NCBI RefSeq assembly: GCF_016463975.1
Contig: NZ_JAEMNX010000017.1
Span: 62,001 to 126,000 of the forward strand
DNA: 64,000 nucleotides
Source of the DNA: Marinomonas transparens
GTDB taxonomy: Bacteria; Pseudomonadota; Gammaproteobacteria; Pseudomonadales; Marinomonadaceae
Direction of reading: 5' to 3'
This document shows, piece after piece, positions 45,445 to 54,575 of the stretch. The position numbers and the translations under genes are program-made. Position 1 is the first letter of the stretch; each line of letters starts with the position of its first letter. The notes under the pieces were generated by a model, which ran no database searches, had not been told where the DNA came from, and worked only from the letters and a program-made list of their open reading frames with translations.

Positions 45445-45951
45445 ATGAAGCAATGGTTTATGAGTTATTCAACCCCATTATTTACCGGCTTGTTTTTAGT
45501 GTCGTTGGTTTCTGGTGTGGCTTTGTTTTTCCATATTGAGGTTGGCTGGTTTCATGCCATGCACGAATGGTTGAGTATGGTGCTGATTCTGCCTTTTGTT
45601 TTACACCTATGGCGTAATTGGCGTCCCTTTGTGAATTATTTTAAACGCAGTGCCATGGTTCAATCCTTGGTTATATCGACGATAGCGGCTGTATTGTTTG
45701 TTGTTTGGCCTGCAGGGGAAGAGGGTGGCGCTGGTGGACCACCGCCTTTTGCTTTTTCTCAGGCGGTTATTTCTCAGTCTCCAGAGATCGTCGCGCCTGT
45801 GTTTGAAATGTCGGCTAGCGAGATGGTCGTTAAGTTAAAGGATAGTGGTTTTGCCAGTGCCGAAGAGTCGAAACCTTTGGCCGATATCGCCAAAGAGTCT
45901 GGGAAAAATGTGATGGCGCTTTATGTAGTATTAACTCCCAAAGGCAATTAG
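45445..45951 (+). CDS. DUF4405-type membrane protein
   Basis: 168 residues from the ATG at 45445 with GGAG upstream; a TTG six codons earlier is less likely. Three hydrophobic helices occupy the first half (SYSTPLFTGLFLVSLVSGVALFF; HEWLSMVLILPFVLHLW; VQSLVISTIAAVLFVVWP). His residues in HAMHEW and VLHLWRNW are spaced as in cytochrome-b-like haem-binding helices. The C-terminal half is probably periplasmic, starting with a Gly/Pro-rich linker. It is convergent with the multicopper oxidase gene. Confidence 0.7.
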   Translation: MKQWFMSYSTPLFTGLFLVSLVSGVALFFHIEVGWFHAMHEWLSMVLILPFVLHLWRNWRPFVNYFKRSAMVQSLVISTIAAVLFVVWPAGEEGGAGGPPPFAFSQAVISQSPEIVAPVFEMSASEMVVKLKDSGFASAEESKPLADIAKESGKNVMALYVVLTPKGN

Positions 45952-45975
45952 TCGGTTTAGGTGATGGTGATATTA

Positions 45976-46014
45976 AAAAGAAGAAAAGGATAGTGTGCCG
46001 CCTTTTCTTCTTTT
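45976..46014. terminator. Bidirectional terminator
   Basis: AAAAGAAGAAAAGG (45976-45989) pairs with CCTTTTCTTCTTTT (46001-46014), a 14-bp perfect stem with an 11-base loop, between two convergent genes. A-rich and T-rich arms make it usable from both sides. Confidence 0.75.
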
Positions 46015-46028
46015 AACTTTTTTAAGTT

Positions 46029-47387
46029 CTAAGTGACTTCAATGTAGCTCATAAAGCCTGTTTTTAGGTGTTCTATGATATGGCAGTGATACATCCAACG
46101 GCCCGGATTGTCTGCTACAAGCGCGGCGGTGACGATTTCGTTTTTACCTAATAAAACCGTATCTGAATGGAAAGGAATTATGTCCTTTTTGTTGGAGTGG
46201 AGCACGGTAAAGGTGTGTCCGTGTATATGTATCGGATGGTGGTATTGAGTCAAGTTAGACAGTTCAAAAATATAGGTTTTACCTCGCTCTAGTGTTGCTA
46301 AAGGTGCTGGAATATGGCCCTTTGACATGCCTTCCCATGATCGACGGTTCATTGCCCAAAAGTTGTAACTTACCTTTCCATCTTTTTTAATTGGGGTGAT
46401 GTTGGCGTTCCATTCAAAGGCAAACTTAACGGTTTCTGCGTTATCAAGGTCTGGCGCAGGAATAGGGTTAAGTGGCAACTTAGGCAGACTGCGATTTTCC
46501 AGATGACTAGCGACGGTTGTTAGGGTCACTAGGGGGTTGTTTTTGTGTTTAAAGGTAATGGTTTCTCCAACTTTACTGGGCGCTATAACACCAAGATCTA
46601 GACGCATTCCCGGTGCCATAGGGTGTTGCTTTAAGGTGACAGCTTGTGCAATCGGGTTACCGTCAATGGCGATGATCTGAGCGTCTGGATCGGTTGAATT
46701 GACCATATAAACCACAGTGTTATCGACGTTTAGGAAGCGTACACGAATGGCGCCGCCAGCAGGCACCTCATAGGTTGGGGATGTTTGACCGTTAATGGTC
46801 ATGACTCGCCCGGGTGTTCCCATGCGAAAGGCATTTTGCGGTGTGGTTAGAGCCGTAAAGGAACCATCGTCGTTGATGTGCCAGTTTTTCATGCAGAGTA
46901 CTAGGTCTTCATCGAAGTCTGGTTTTTCCGCTTCTTCCACAATCAGTGCGCCAACCAAGCCTTTACCAAGTTGTTCGACGCTGTTCATGTGAGGGTGATA
47001 CCAAAATGTCCCTGCATCTGGTGGCGTAAACTCATAGTCAAAAGCTTCACCGGGCATGATGGGCGTTTGGCTTAGGAAAGGCACGCCATCCATTCCAATG
47101 GGGATTCTCATACCGTGCCAATGGATGGTGGTGGGTTCATTTAATTGATTCACTACGCGAATACGAACGGGCTGATGTTGTTTGGCTCGTATGACGGGAG
47201 AAGGGTAGCCACCATTAAAACTTAAAGCCGGTGTACTGCCGCCGGGGACGATGTTGACGTTGGCAGGGGCGACGATAAGTTCATAGTCGAAACCAGCCGA
47301 AGGTTGAGCCGCCAAGACAATTCTCGGCAATGTGCCGTTCATTACGGCGACTGCCACGCTGGATTTGATAAAGCGACGTCTGTTCAA
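46029..47387 (-). CDS. Multicopper oxidase, Tat-exported
   Basis: 452-residue laccase/CueO-type oxidase. The N-terminus MNRRRFIKSSVAVAV is a twin-arginine signal, so the enzyme folds in the cytoplasm and acts in the periplasm. All copper motifs are present: HWHG, WYHPH, HPIHIHGH and HCHIIEHLKTGFM, the last with a Met that would be the axial type 1 ligand. There is no Met-rich insert like that of CueO in the visible sequence. Substrate may be Cu(I), Mn(II) or phenols; no copper-resistance genes are adjacent, and a DUF4405 membrane protein is convergent. Confidence 0.9.
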   Translation of the reverse strand: MNRRRFIKSSVAVAVMNGTLPRIVLAAQPSAGFDYELIVAPANVNIVPGGSTPALSFNGGYPSPVIRAKQHQPVRIRVVNQLNEPTTIHWHGMRIPIGMDGVPFLSQTPIMPGEAFDYEFTPPDAGTFWYHPHMNSVEQLGKGLVGALIVEEAEKPDFDEDLVLCMKNWHINDDGSFTALTTPQNAFRMGTPGRVMTINGQTSPTYEVPAGGAIRVRFLNVDNTVVYMVNSTDPDAQIIAIDGNPIAQAVTLKQHPMAPGMRLDLGVIAPSKVGETITFKHKNNPLVTLTTVASHLENRSLPKLPLNPIPAPDLDNAETVKFAFEWNANITPIKKDGKVSYNFWAMNRRSWEGMSKGHIPAPLATLERGKTYIFELSNLTQYHHPIHIHGHTFTVLHSNKKDIIPFHSDTVLLGKNEIVTAALVADNPGRWMYHCHIIEHLKTGFMSYIEVT

Positions 47388-47484
47388 AACCTTTGTTCCT
47401 TATGGGTGTATTGGGATCAAAAAAGTTGCGGCTGAATCCTAGCAAATAAAGATGTGCTTTTGATGGTTTTTTTGTGCATCTTGT

Positions 47485-49320
47485 TTAGCGATAGCCTTGA
47501 GCTTGTAGTGTAAACAGGTGGGCATATTGACCCTGTTGTGTGAGCAGGGCTTCATGGGTTCCACGTTCTTTGATTTCACCTTGATCCATGACGATGATCT
47601 CGTGGGCGAGGCGAACGGTAGAAAAACGGTGGGATATGAGAATCGCCATTTTGTCCTTGGTGTGCTCTTGAAAGTGTTGGAAGATGTTGGCTTCCGCTTG
47701 GGCATCCATGGCGGCTGTGGGTTCATCAAGGACTAATATGTCGGCTTCCTCGCGCATGAAGGCACGGGCTAGGGCGACCTTTTGCCATTGTCCCCCAGAC
47801 AGTTCTTGCCCATCTTTGAACCAGCGACCAAGCTGCGTTTGATAACCCTTTTGTAATTGATCAATAAAGTCGGTCGCCTTGCCCAGTTCAGCGGCTTTTT
47901 GCCAGCCAGCTTGATCGTTGAAGCGATCATTATCCCCTGCCCCTATGTTCTCACCGACAATAAATTGATAGCGTACAAAGTCTTGGAATATCACGCCAAC
48001 CCTTTTTAATAGGGTGGTTTCATCCCATTCAAGCAAATCTAAGCCATCGAGTAAAATTCGCCCTGCAGTCGGGTTATAGAGGCGAGTAAGTAGCTTAATT
48101 AAGGTGGTTTTTCCTGAGCCGTTTTCGCCGACAATGGCGAGACTGTGTCCGGGCCTAATATGCAAATTGATCGCTGATAAGGCGGGTTTTGCACTGCCGG
48201 GGTATTGAAAACTGACGTTCTCGAAGCGGATGCCGTCATTGGGTTGGGGGCCGATCTGTAAACCTTGTTGCGATGCTGGGGTTTCTTGTTCCAAATATTC
48301 ATACAAGTTAGACAGGTAAAGGTTGTCTTCGTACATGCCGCTGATGGACGTTAACGAGGCGGAAACTGAACCTTGCCCCTGTTTGAACAGCAACAGGTAC
48401 ATGGTCATTTGTCCTAATGTAATGGCGCCGATAATGGTGTCACTGACAATCCAGCCATAAGCTCCATAAAACACTAAGGTGCTGATGATACCGAGGGCGA
48501 ATCCCCAGCTTTCGCGGCGTAGAATTAAACGCTTACTTTCTTTGAATAGCTTGAGAAAAATTTCTGCATAGCGCTGTAAGAAACGTTCTCCTAATTGGTA
48601 GAGACGAACTTCTTTGATGTTGTCTTCACGGGCTAACAGGGTTTCCAGATAGTTTTGTTGACGCACTTCTGGGGAGCGCCAACGGAACATAATAAAGGCA
48701 TCCCCTGAAAACTTGGCCTCAGCAATAAAGGCGGGCAAAGCACCGAGTATTAATAGCCCCAATGCCCAAGGAGAGAAATGCCATAATAAAACCGCAAAAC
48801 TGGTTAGGGAGATGGCGTTTTGGATGAGGGCGAAGGTTTTATTAACGAGGGCGAGTGGGCGACTGGATGCTTCGCGACGGGCGCGAACTAGCTTGTCGTA
48901 GAATTCGGAGTCTTCAAAGTGAGAAAGAGTTAAGGTTTGGGCTTTTTCCAAGATCAACATGTTGACCTTTTGCCCCAGCAATCCCTGTAAAATCGCTTGT
49001 TGCGCAGTCAGCGCCCGCTGTGCTGCGGCAAGGATTAACACTAAGACCCCTTCCAGTACCACGTAGTTAAGCGCGGTTTGATAATGCAGGGTTTGATCTT
49101 GCTTATACAGCGCCATGGCAGCCACAACCGCATCAACAATCAATTGTCCCACGTAGGCCATCGCAGCGGGTACAACACCCGCAATCAAGGTTGCTAACGC
49201 CAGACCAATGGTTAACCCCGAAGAGGTTTGCCATACCAGCAAGATAGCACGGCGGCTGTAGCGAAACACACCTAGCATGTTTTTATCGACGGTGTTTTGG
49301 GCGGCTGGTGCGGGTTTCAT
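47485..49320 (-). CDS. ABC exporter, fused membrane and ATPase domains
   Basis: 611-residue half-transporter. Residues about 1-340 hold six helices; the ATPase has Walker A GENGSGKT, signature LSGGQW, Walker B ILVLDEP and the switch ISHR. Such half-exporters work as homodimers, moving lipids, peptides or drugs. The N-terminal cytoplasmic stretch before the first helix is about 30 residues. It stands alone 97 bases upstream of the multicopper oxidase on the same strand. Substrate unknown. Confidence 0.85.
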   Translation of the reverse strand: MKPAPAAQNTVDKNMLGVFRYSRRAILLVWQTSSGLTIGLALATLIAGVVPAAMAYVGQLIVDAVVAAMALYKQDQTLHYQTALNYVVLEGVLVLILAAAQRALTAQQAILQGLLGQKVNMLILEKAQTLTLSHFEDSEFYDKLVRARREASSRPLALVNKTFALIQNAISLTSFAVLLWHFSPWALGLLILGALPAFIAEAKFSGDAFIMFRWRSPEVRQQNYLETLLAREDNIKEVRLYQLGERFLQRYAEIFLKLFKESKRLILRRESWGFALGIISTLVFYGAYGWIVSDTIIGAITLGQMTMYLLLFKQGQGSVSASLTSISGMYEDNLYLSNLYEYLEQETPASQQGLQIGPQPNDGIRFENVSFQYPGSAKPALSAINLHIRPGHSLAIVGENGSGKTTLIKLLTRLYNPTAGRILLDGLDLLEWDETTLLKRVGVIFQDFVRYQFIVGENIGAGDNDRFNDQAGWQKAAELGKATDFIDQLQKGYQTQLGRWFKDGQELSGGQWQKVALARAFMREEADILVLDEPTAAMDAQAEANIFQHFQEHTKDKMAILISHRFSTVRLAHEIIVMDQGEIKERGTHEALLTQQGQYAHLFTLQAQGYR

Positions 49321-49509
49321 CGATTGTCCTAGAGGTCATGAATGCTGAGCGTGTCGTTATTATAAGTCATTCTATGTATCTTTTAGCCATTAAAATAATC
49401 GCCCCTTATTCCCTGAATTCATCGTTTCTGTCTTTTTAATCTATTGGCTATATTGAGCCAAAGAAGGCGTTGAAAATGACGCTGTTTGGTCACAGTTTTG
49501 GTGGTGTAA

Positions 49510-50757
49510 ATGAAGAATAAATCGCATATTTTTGGGCTTAATAATGTGGGTGATGGTACTCGTTCTGTGTGGAGTGGTGAGCAGGTAGAACACCCTTACC
49601 GGGCAACACAAACGCCGATTGTGGCGAGTGCCGCTTATGGCTATCAGGATATTGACGAATGGTACGATGTGGCGCTTGGGGCTGCCCCCGGTTTTATTTA
49701 TAGTCGCATGAGTAATCCAACGGTAGAAACCCTTGAAGCCAAACTATGTGGTCTTGAGAATGCCGAATCTGCCGTAGCCTTTAGTACTGGCATGGCAGCG
49801 ATCAGTAGTGTGCTTTACACCTTTTTATCGAATGGCAGCCGAGTCGTGTCTACGAAAGACAGCTATGGGGGCACCAATAAAGTTTTCGAAGAGTTTCTCC
49901 CTAGAATGGGGGTGAGTGTGACCCTATGCGAAACCCACAGCCACGAACAAATTGAAGCTGAAATTGCCAAAGGCTGTGAGGTACTTTATTTAGAAACACC
50001 GACTAATCCCACGTTAAAAATTGTGGATATCAAACGGCTGGTGGCGGCAGCGAAAAAAGTTGGCGCCTTGGTGATTGCTGATAACACCTTTGCGACGCCG
50101 TTGAATCAAAGTCCATTAGAGCTTGGTGTTGATATTGTGGTGCACAGTGCGACGAAGTTTTTAAGTGGTCATGCGGATGCCATGGGCGGTCTAGTGTGTG
50201 GGGCAGAAGCCTTGATAGAAAAAGTGCGTCATTACCGTGAGATAAATGGCGCAGCATTGGATCCTTTTTCTGCCTACTTCATTATTCGAGGTATGAAAAC
50301 CTTGGCCCTAAGAATTCGCCAGCAACAGTCGAGTGCTCAGGCTATCGCCGAATACCTATTAACAGAGCCTTTGGTTGAGTCGGTTAACTATCCAGGTTTA
50401 CCAAGTCACCCTAATTATTTCATTGCATGCCAGCAGATGAGGGGCTTTGGTGCTATGGTGAGCTTTGTCTTGGTTGGTGGTATGGAAATGGTGAAAACCT
50501 TATTGCCCCAGTTACAGTACGGCCATTGCGCGGGCAATTTAGGTGCAGTAGAAACCATTTATGGGCCAGCTCGAACGACCAGTCATGTGGAAAATACGTT
50601 GGAAGAGCGTATTGCGTTGGGGATATCCGAAGGCTTGGTACGTATTTCTGTTGGTATCGAAGACACTTGTGACCTTATTGCAGACTTAAAGCAGGCGTTT
50701 GAATTTGTTCGGAACGTTTCTTGCAGTGCGCCTTGTGCTAAAGACGAAGTGGATTAA
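49510..50757 (+). CDS. Cys/Met-metabolism PLP enzyme (cystathionine gamma-synthase family)
   Basis: 415-residue PLP enzyme of the cystathionine gamma-synthase / beta- or gamma-lyase group. The cofactor lysine is Lys216 in HSATKFLSGHAD; other family marks are YSRMSNPTVETLE and ETPTNPTLK. The family includes synthases and lyases that cannot be told apart safely here. It is followed by a polar amino acid ABC transporter and a LysR gene on the same strand, suggesting use of an imported sulfur amino acid (for example by gamma- or beta-elimination) rather than biosynthesis. Confidence 0.85.
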   Translation: MKNKSHIFGLNNVGDGTRSVWSGEQVEHPYRATQTPIVASAAYGYQDIDEWYDVALGAAPGFIYSRMSNPTVETLEAKLCGLENAESAVAFSTGMAAISSVLYTFLSNGSRVVSTKDSYGGTNKVFEEFLPRMGVSVTLCETHSHEQIEAEIAKGCEVLYLETPTNPTLKIVDIKRLVAAAKKVGALVIADNTFATPLNQSPLELGVDIVVHSATKFLSGHADAMGGLVCGAEALIEKVRHYREINGAALDPFSAYFIIRGMKTLALRIRQQQSSAQAIAEYLLTEPLVESVNYPGLPSHPNYFIACQQMRGFGAMVSFVLVGGMEMVKTLLPQLQYGHCAGNLGAVETIYGPARTTSHVENTLEERIALGISEGLVRISVGIEDTCDLIADLKQAFEFVRNVSCSAPCAKDEVD

Positions 50758-50933
50758 GCTGCGTGGACTGAGTGAATGTCATTCCTAGGAAAATGAAAAT
50801 ATGGCGCAATTCCTTAAGTTTTTCCTAGGGACTGTTAACACAAAATCATGTAGTATTCGCTGTCAGAAAGGCCATTAGAAATGATAATAAGCGCGTATAG
50901 CGCGGTTTTAAATTCAACTGGGGACATCAAAAC

Positions 50934-51740
50934 ATGAAAAAAATACTAATTGCTGCTATGGCGTTATTCAGTGCCACTATTGCTTCAGCATCCGATAATA
51001 GCCTGTGGGAAAAATCGACACTTAATGAAATTATTACTCGTGGGGAACTTCAGGTTTGTTTAGAAGCGGGTTACATGCCGTTTGATATGCGTGATAAGAA
51101 AGGCAACATTGTTGGTTTTGATGTGGACATAGCGAAATCAATGGCAAAAGCGATGGGCGTGAAGATTGATCTACGTAACACGGCATGGGACGGTATTATT
51201 CCTGCTTTGCTGACTTCTAAATGTGACCTCATTATTTCTGGTATGACGATCACCGCAGAACGTAATTTGAAGGTAAACTTCACAGATCCTTACATTGTTG
51301 TGGGTCAAAGTATTTTGCTTAGTTCAAAATTGAAAGGTGAAGTAACAAGCTACCGCGATTTGAATAATGCTAAGTACAAGATTGCGACTAAGTTGGGCAC
51401 GACAGCGGATTACGCGACTAAGCGTTACATGAGTAAGGCGAAAATCAATTTATTTGAGACTGAGTCTGAAGGCGCACTGGAAGTAATTAACGGCAATGCG
51501 GATGCTTTTGTTTATGACTTACCATATAACGCCATTTACTCTGCTCAAAATGAAGGTAAGGTTGTTCACCTTGATACGCCTTTCACTTATGAGCCTCTAG
51601 GTATAGCCGTACGTAAAGGTGATCCAGACTTCTTGAATTTCCTTAACAACTACCTAGCGCAAATCAAAGGCGATGGTACTTACGATAAAATTTATCAAAA
51701 GTGGTTCGCTAGCAACTCATGGTTGAAAAACGTTCAGTAA
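50934..51740 (+). CDS. Polar amino acid ABC transporter substrate-binding protein
   Basis: 268 residues with a signal peptide (MKKILIAAMALFSATIASAS). The family-3 binding-protein pattern is complete: GELQVCLEAGYMPFDMRDKKGNIVGFDVDIAKSMA, the Arg-containing ligand site near GMTITAERN, and KLGTTADYA. First gene of a three-gene importer; a terminator-like stem follows before the permease. Confidence 0.92.
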   Translation: MKKILIAAMALFSATIASASDNSLWEKSTLNEIITRGELQVCLEAGYMPFDMRDKKGNIVGFDVDIAKSMAKAMGVKIDLRNTAWDGIIPALLTSKCDLIISGMTITAERNLKVNFTDPYIVVGQSILLSSKLKGEVTSYRDLNNAKYKIATKLGTTADYATKRYMSKAKINLFETESEGALEVINGNADAFVYDLPYNAIYSAQNEGKVVHLDTPFTYEPLGIAVRKGDPDFLNFLNNYLAQIKGDGTYDKIYQKWFASNSWLKNVQ

Positions 51741-51782
51741 TTTCAACCACTGAATTTTGATCAGAAAAAGCGATACAGTAGA

Positions 51783-51808
51783 AACGGCACAGTGATGTGC
51801 CGTTTTTT
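51783..51808 (+). terminator. Terminator between binding-protein and permease genes
   Basis: AACGGCACA (51783-51791) pairs with TGTGCCGTT (51796-51804) around GTGA, followed by T residues to 51808. A standard Rho-independent shape placed 43 bases after the stop, suggesting most transcripts end here and only some continue into the permease. Confidence 0.8.
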
Positions 51809-51867
51809 CGATTCTAAAACTTTGATCATGCCATACCACAAAGCACACTACGGGGAATCTTTCACCG

Positions 51868-52818
51868 ATGGAAAAGCATCCACATCTGCTTTTATGGAAA
51901 GCGGTCTTTGTCCTAATTATTATTGGATTGGGATTTGGCGTTTATGCTTCCAGTAAAAGCATTGATTACACTTGGCGCTGGGAAAGAATTCCTCAGTATA
52001 TTCTTAGTACAGAACCTTTAGAAATTCGATCACCTTTCGATGGTACTGTGACCGTTGATGAGACCAACAAACTGGTTACGGTTGAGTCGGATTTTGGCGA
52101 TGAGCCGCTTGTTATTAAAGGCTTCGATACCTTACTGATTAATGACGGCGATTTGGTTTTTGAAGGGGATCCTCTGGTAGAAACCAAACACTGGAATATT
52201 GGCCCCTTAACTTGGGGCCTTATTATGACCCTGCAGTTGTCTGTAGTGTCCTTGATTTTTGCTGTGATTATTGGGCTATTTACTGGTTTAGCTCGTATTT
52301 CCAGCAACCCTGCCTTACGCTATTTATCCGTTACCTACATTGAGCTGATTCGCGGCACGCCGTTATTGGTGCAAATATTCATTTTCTATTTCTTCATTGG
52401 TACCGTTTTAGACCTAGATCGCTTTACGGCAGGTGTTGCTGCCTTGTCTGTCTTTACCGGAGCCTATATTGCGGAAATTGTGCGTTCTGGCATCCAGTCT
52501 ATTCATCCGGGACAAATGGAAGCGGCGCGCAGTTTGGGGATGAATTATGTGCAGGCGATGGTGAATGTGATTTTGCCTCAAGCCTTTAAACGTACCTTGC
52601 CACCTATGGCGGGTCAGTTTATTAACTTGATCAAAGATTCTTCTTTGGTATCGGTTATTTCGATTACGGATTTGACCAAGGCTGGTCGAGAAGTGGTGAG
52701 TTCGACCTTTGCACCCTTTGAAGTTTGGTTTGCGGTTGCGCTTATGTATTTGATATTAACTGGCGCATTGTCTTGGGCTATTCAGCGTCTTGAGAAGAGG
52801 TTATCTGCCAGTGACTAA
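51868..52818 (+). CDS. Polar amino acid ABC transporter permease with inserted N-terminal domain
   Basis: 316-residue permease, about 90 longer than the simple HisM/GlnP type. After one helix (residues about 8-28) comes a hydrophilic, beta-rich stretch of about 80 residues ([40 protein letters not shown]) that resembles a lipoyl/biotinyl-like sandwich in pattern. The usual core follows: [28 protein letters not shown], and the EAA loop [25 protein letters not shown]. The insert would face the periplasm if the first helix enters from the cytoplasm. Confidence 0.87.
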   Translation: MEKHPHLLLWKAVFVLIIIGLGFGVYASSKSIDYTWRWERIPQYILSTEPLEIRSPFDGTVTVDETNKLVTVESDFGDEPLVIKGFDTLLINDGDLVFEGDPLVETKHWNIGPLTWGLIMTLQLSVVSLIFAVIIGLFTGLARISSNPALRYLSVTYIELIRGTPLLVQIFIFYFFIGTVLDLDRFTAGVAALSVFTGAYIAEIVRSGIQSIHPGQMEAARSLGMNYVQAMVNVILPQAFKRTLPPMAGQFINLIKDSSLVSVISITDLTKAGREVVSSTFAPFEVWFAVALMYLILTGALSWAIQRLEKRLSASD

Positions 52819-53557
52819 CGTATCTGATAAGAGCATTATTCAAGCTCGTAACGTGGAAAAGGTTTATCCTAATGGCTGTCATGCTTTAAAGCAGGTTTCG
52901 CTAGATATTAACCGTGGAGAAGTCGTGGTCATTATCGGACCGAGTGGTTCCGGTAAGTCGACTTTTTTGCGAACACTTAATCAGTTAGAAACCATTTCTG
53001 ATGGCACGATTCATATTGATGACATCAGTCTGACGGATAGAAAAACCAACATTAATAAAGTGCGTGAAGAAGTGGGGATGGTGTTTCAGTCATTCAATCT
53101 TTTTCCCCATAAAACCGCCTTGGGCAATGTGGCTTTATCGCCAATAAAGGTGAAGAAAAAGACGCGTGATGTTGCGGAAACAGAAGGCCGAGAACTGCTG
53201 AAAAAAGTGGGTTTGGCTGAACGTATGAATAACTACCCATCGCATTTATCTGGTGGTCAACAGCAAAGGGTGGCGATTGCTCGCGCCTTAGCGATGCACC
53301 CAAAAATCATGTTGTTTGATGAGCCGACCAGTGCTCTTGACCCGGAAATGGTGGGTGAAGTGTTAGATGTTATGAAGAGCCTAGCGGGTGATGGCATGAC
53401 CATGGTGGTGGTAACACACGAAATGGGCTTTGCTCGTGAAGTGGCAGACCGAGTTGTGTTTATGGAAGAAGGTGAGTTGGTTTTTGAAGAAAGCCCTGAT
53501 CGCTTCTTCGAGTCCGATAATCCTCGTTTGCAACGCTTTTTAGGGCAGGTTCTTTAG
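52811..53557 (+). CDS. Polar amino acid ABC transporter ATP-binding protein (GlnQ type)
   Basis: 248-residue ATPase from a GTG at 52811 that overlaps the permease gene by eight bases, with AAGAGG upstream; a TTG at 52790 is in frame but deeper in the permease gene. Motifs: Walker [10 protein letters not shown], signature LSGGQQQRV, Walker B IMLFDEP, H-loop THEM. Completes the importer. Confidence 0.92.
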   Translation: MTNVSDKSIIQARNVEKVYPNGCHALKQVSLDINRGEVVVIIGPSGSGKSTFLRTLNQLETISDGTIHIDDISLTDRKTNINKVREEVGMVFQSFNLFPHKTALGNVALSPIKVKKKTRDVAETEGRELLKKVGLAERMNNYPSHLSGGQQQRVAIARALAMHPKIMLFDEPTSALDPEMVGEVLDVMKSLAGDGMTMVVVTHEMGFAREVADRVVFMEEGELVFEESPDRFFESDNPRLQRFLGQVL

Positions 53558-53566
53558 AGGGCTTTT

Positions 53567-53610
53567 CCTAGACGATAACCTTGGCGTCAGTGCCAAGGTT
53601 ATCGTCTAGG
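53567..53610. other. Long perfect hairpin (19-bp stem)
   Basis: CCTAGACGATAACCTTGGC (53567-53585) and its exact inverted copy (53592-53610) surround the loop GTCAGT. It starts 10 bases after the ATPase gene stop and ends 39 bases before a LysR gene. Neither strand has a U-tract after the stem, so it is not a standard terminator. Confidence 0.7.
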
Positions 53611-53648
53611 TACTTAATAGAGTAGGGGCTTAATACTAGGTACTCAAC

Positions 53649-54554
53649 ATGAAGCAAAAATCCCTGCCTCCACTAAATTGGTTACGCACCTTTCAGGTGT
53701 CGGCCCGTTGTTTGAACTTTACTCACGCTGCTGAAGAATTACATCTGACTCAAGGGGCTGTGAGCCAACAAATTCGCCTCTTGGAAAGTCATTTAGGCAT
53801 TACACTTTTTAAGCGTTTACCCCGTGGTTTGAGCCTTACTGAAGAAGGACAATCTTATTTTCCGGTAGTGCAGGACGCGATCTCTCGTTTGGCGGCGGGC
53901 ACCAATGAAATTTTCAATGAAAGCGCTGCTCGGCCGATTAAAATTCGCGGTAGTTTGGCATTTTTTACCCATTGGTTGGCTCCTAAGTTAGCTGATTTTT
54001 CCGCTAATTACCCTCATATCGACTTACGCTACATCAGTAATATTTGGCTCAAAGAATTAGATGGGGATGAGGATCTTGAAATTCGCTGGGGACATGGCGA
54101 TTGGTCAGGGTTGATATCGCAACGCTTAACGTGGGATACCTTGGTGCCAGTATGCTCGCCGGAATTGATGATCCGTTCTCCTTTGTTAGTGCCAAGTGAT
54201 ATTGCGCAGCATACTTTATTGCATGTATTAGGTTATGAAGAAGGTTGGGGGTACTGGTTAGACATCATGGGGGTGAATGATGTCGATGTTTCCGATGGTA
54301 TGCAGTTTGATACTCTAGTTTCTACTTTACGAATGGCCGAGTTAGGTCAGGGTATTGCTTTGGCACGCTCTTCCATGGTGGTGGATATGCTGCAAGAGGG
54401 GCGTTTGGTCGCACCGTTTGGGCAAGATGTTGAGGCCAGCGAGTCCTTTTATTTGGTTTGTCGCTCTGGTGCACAGTTACCCACTGATGCGAATATTTTT
54501 TCTACTTGGTTGATTGAACAGGCCCATTGGCATCATACCAATGGGCCTTTCTAG
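53649..54554 (+). CDS. LysR-family transcriptional regulator (GcvA-like)
   Basis: 301 residues. The N-terminus PPLNWLRTFQVSARCLNFTHAAEELHLTQGAVSQQI is typical of the GcvA branch. It follows the amino acid importer on the same strand and may regulate that importer and the PLP enzyme. A terminator hairpin overlaps its final codons. Confidence 0.88.
   Translation: MKQKSLPPLNWLRTFQVSARCLNFTHAAEELHLTQGAVSQQIRLLESHLGITLFKRLPRGLSLTEEGQSYFPVVQDAISRLAAGTNEIFNESAARPIKIRGSLAFFTHWLAPKLADFSANYPHIDLRYISNIWLKELDGDEDLEIRWGHGDWSGLISQRLTWDTLVPVCSPELMIRSPLLVPSDIAQHTLLHVLGYEEGWGYWLDIMGVNDVDVSDGMQFDTLVSTLRMAELGQGIALARSSMVVDMLQEGRLVAPFGQDVEASESFYLVCRSGAQLPTDANIFSTWLIEQAHWHHTNGPF
54520..54551 (+). terminator. Terminator overlapping the end of the LysR gene
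   Basis: AGGCCCATTGG (54520-54530) pairs with CCAATGGGCCT (54538-54548) around CATCATA, followed by TTTC. The stem lies inside the last dozen codons; the stop TAG is at 54552-54554. Confidence 0.7.
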
Positions 54555-54575
54555 GGTTTTAATGGCAGAATCCGG

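Noticed and set aside
53567..53610. Rho-independent terminator for the amino acid importer
   Set aside because: No U-tract after the stem on either strand; kept as an unexplained hairpin instead.
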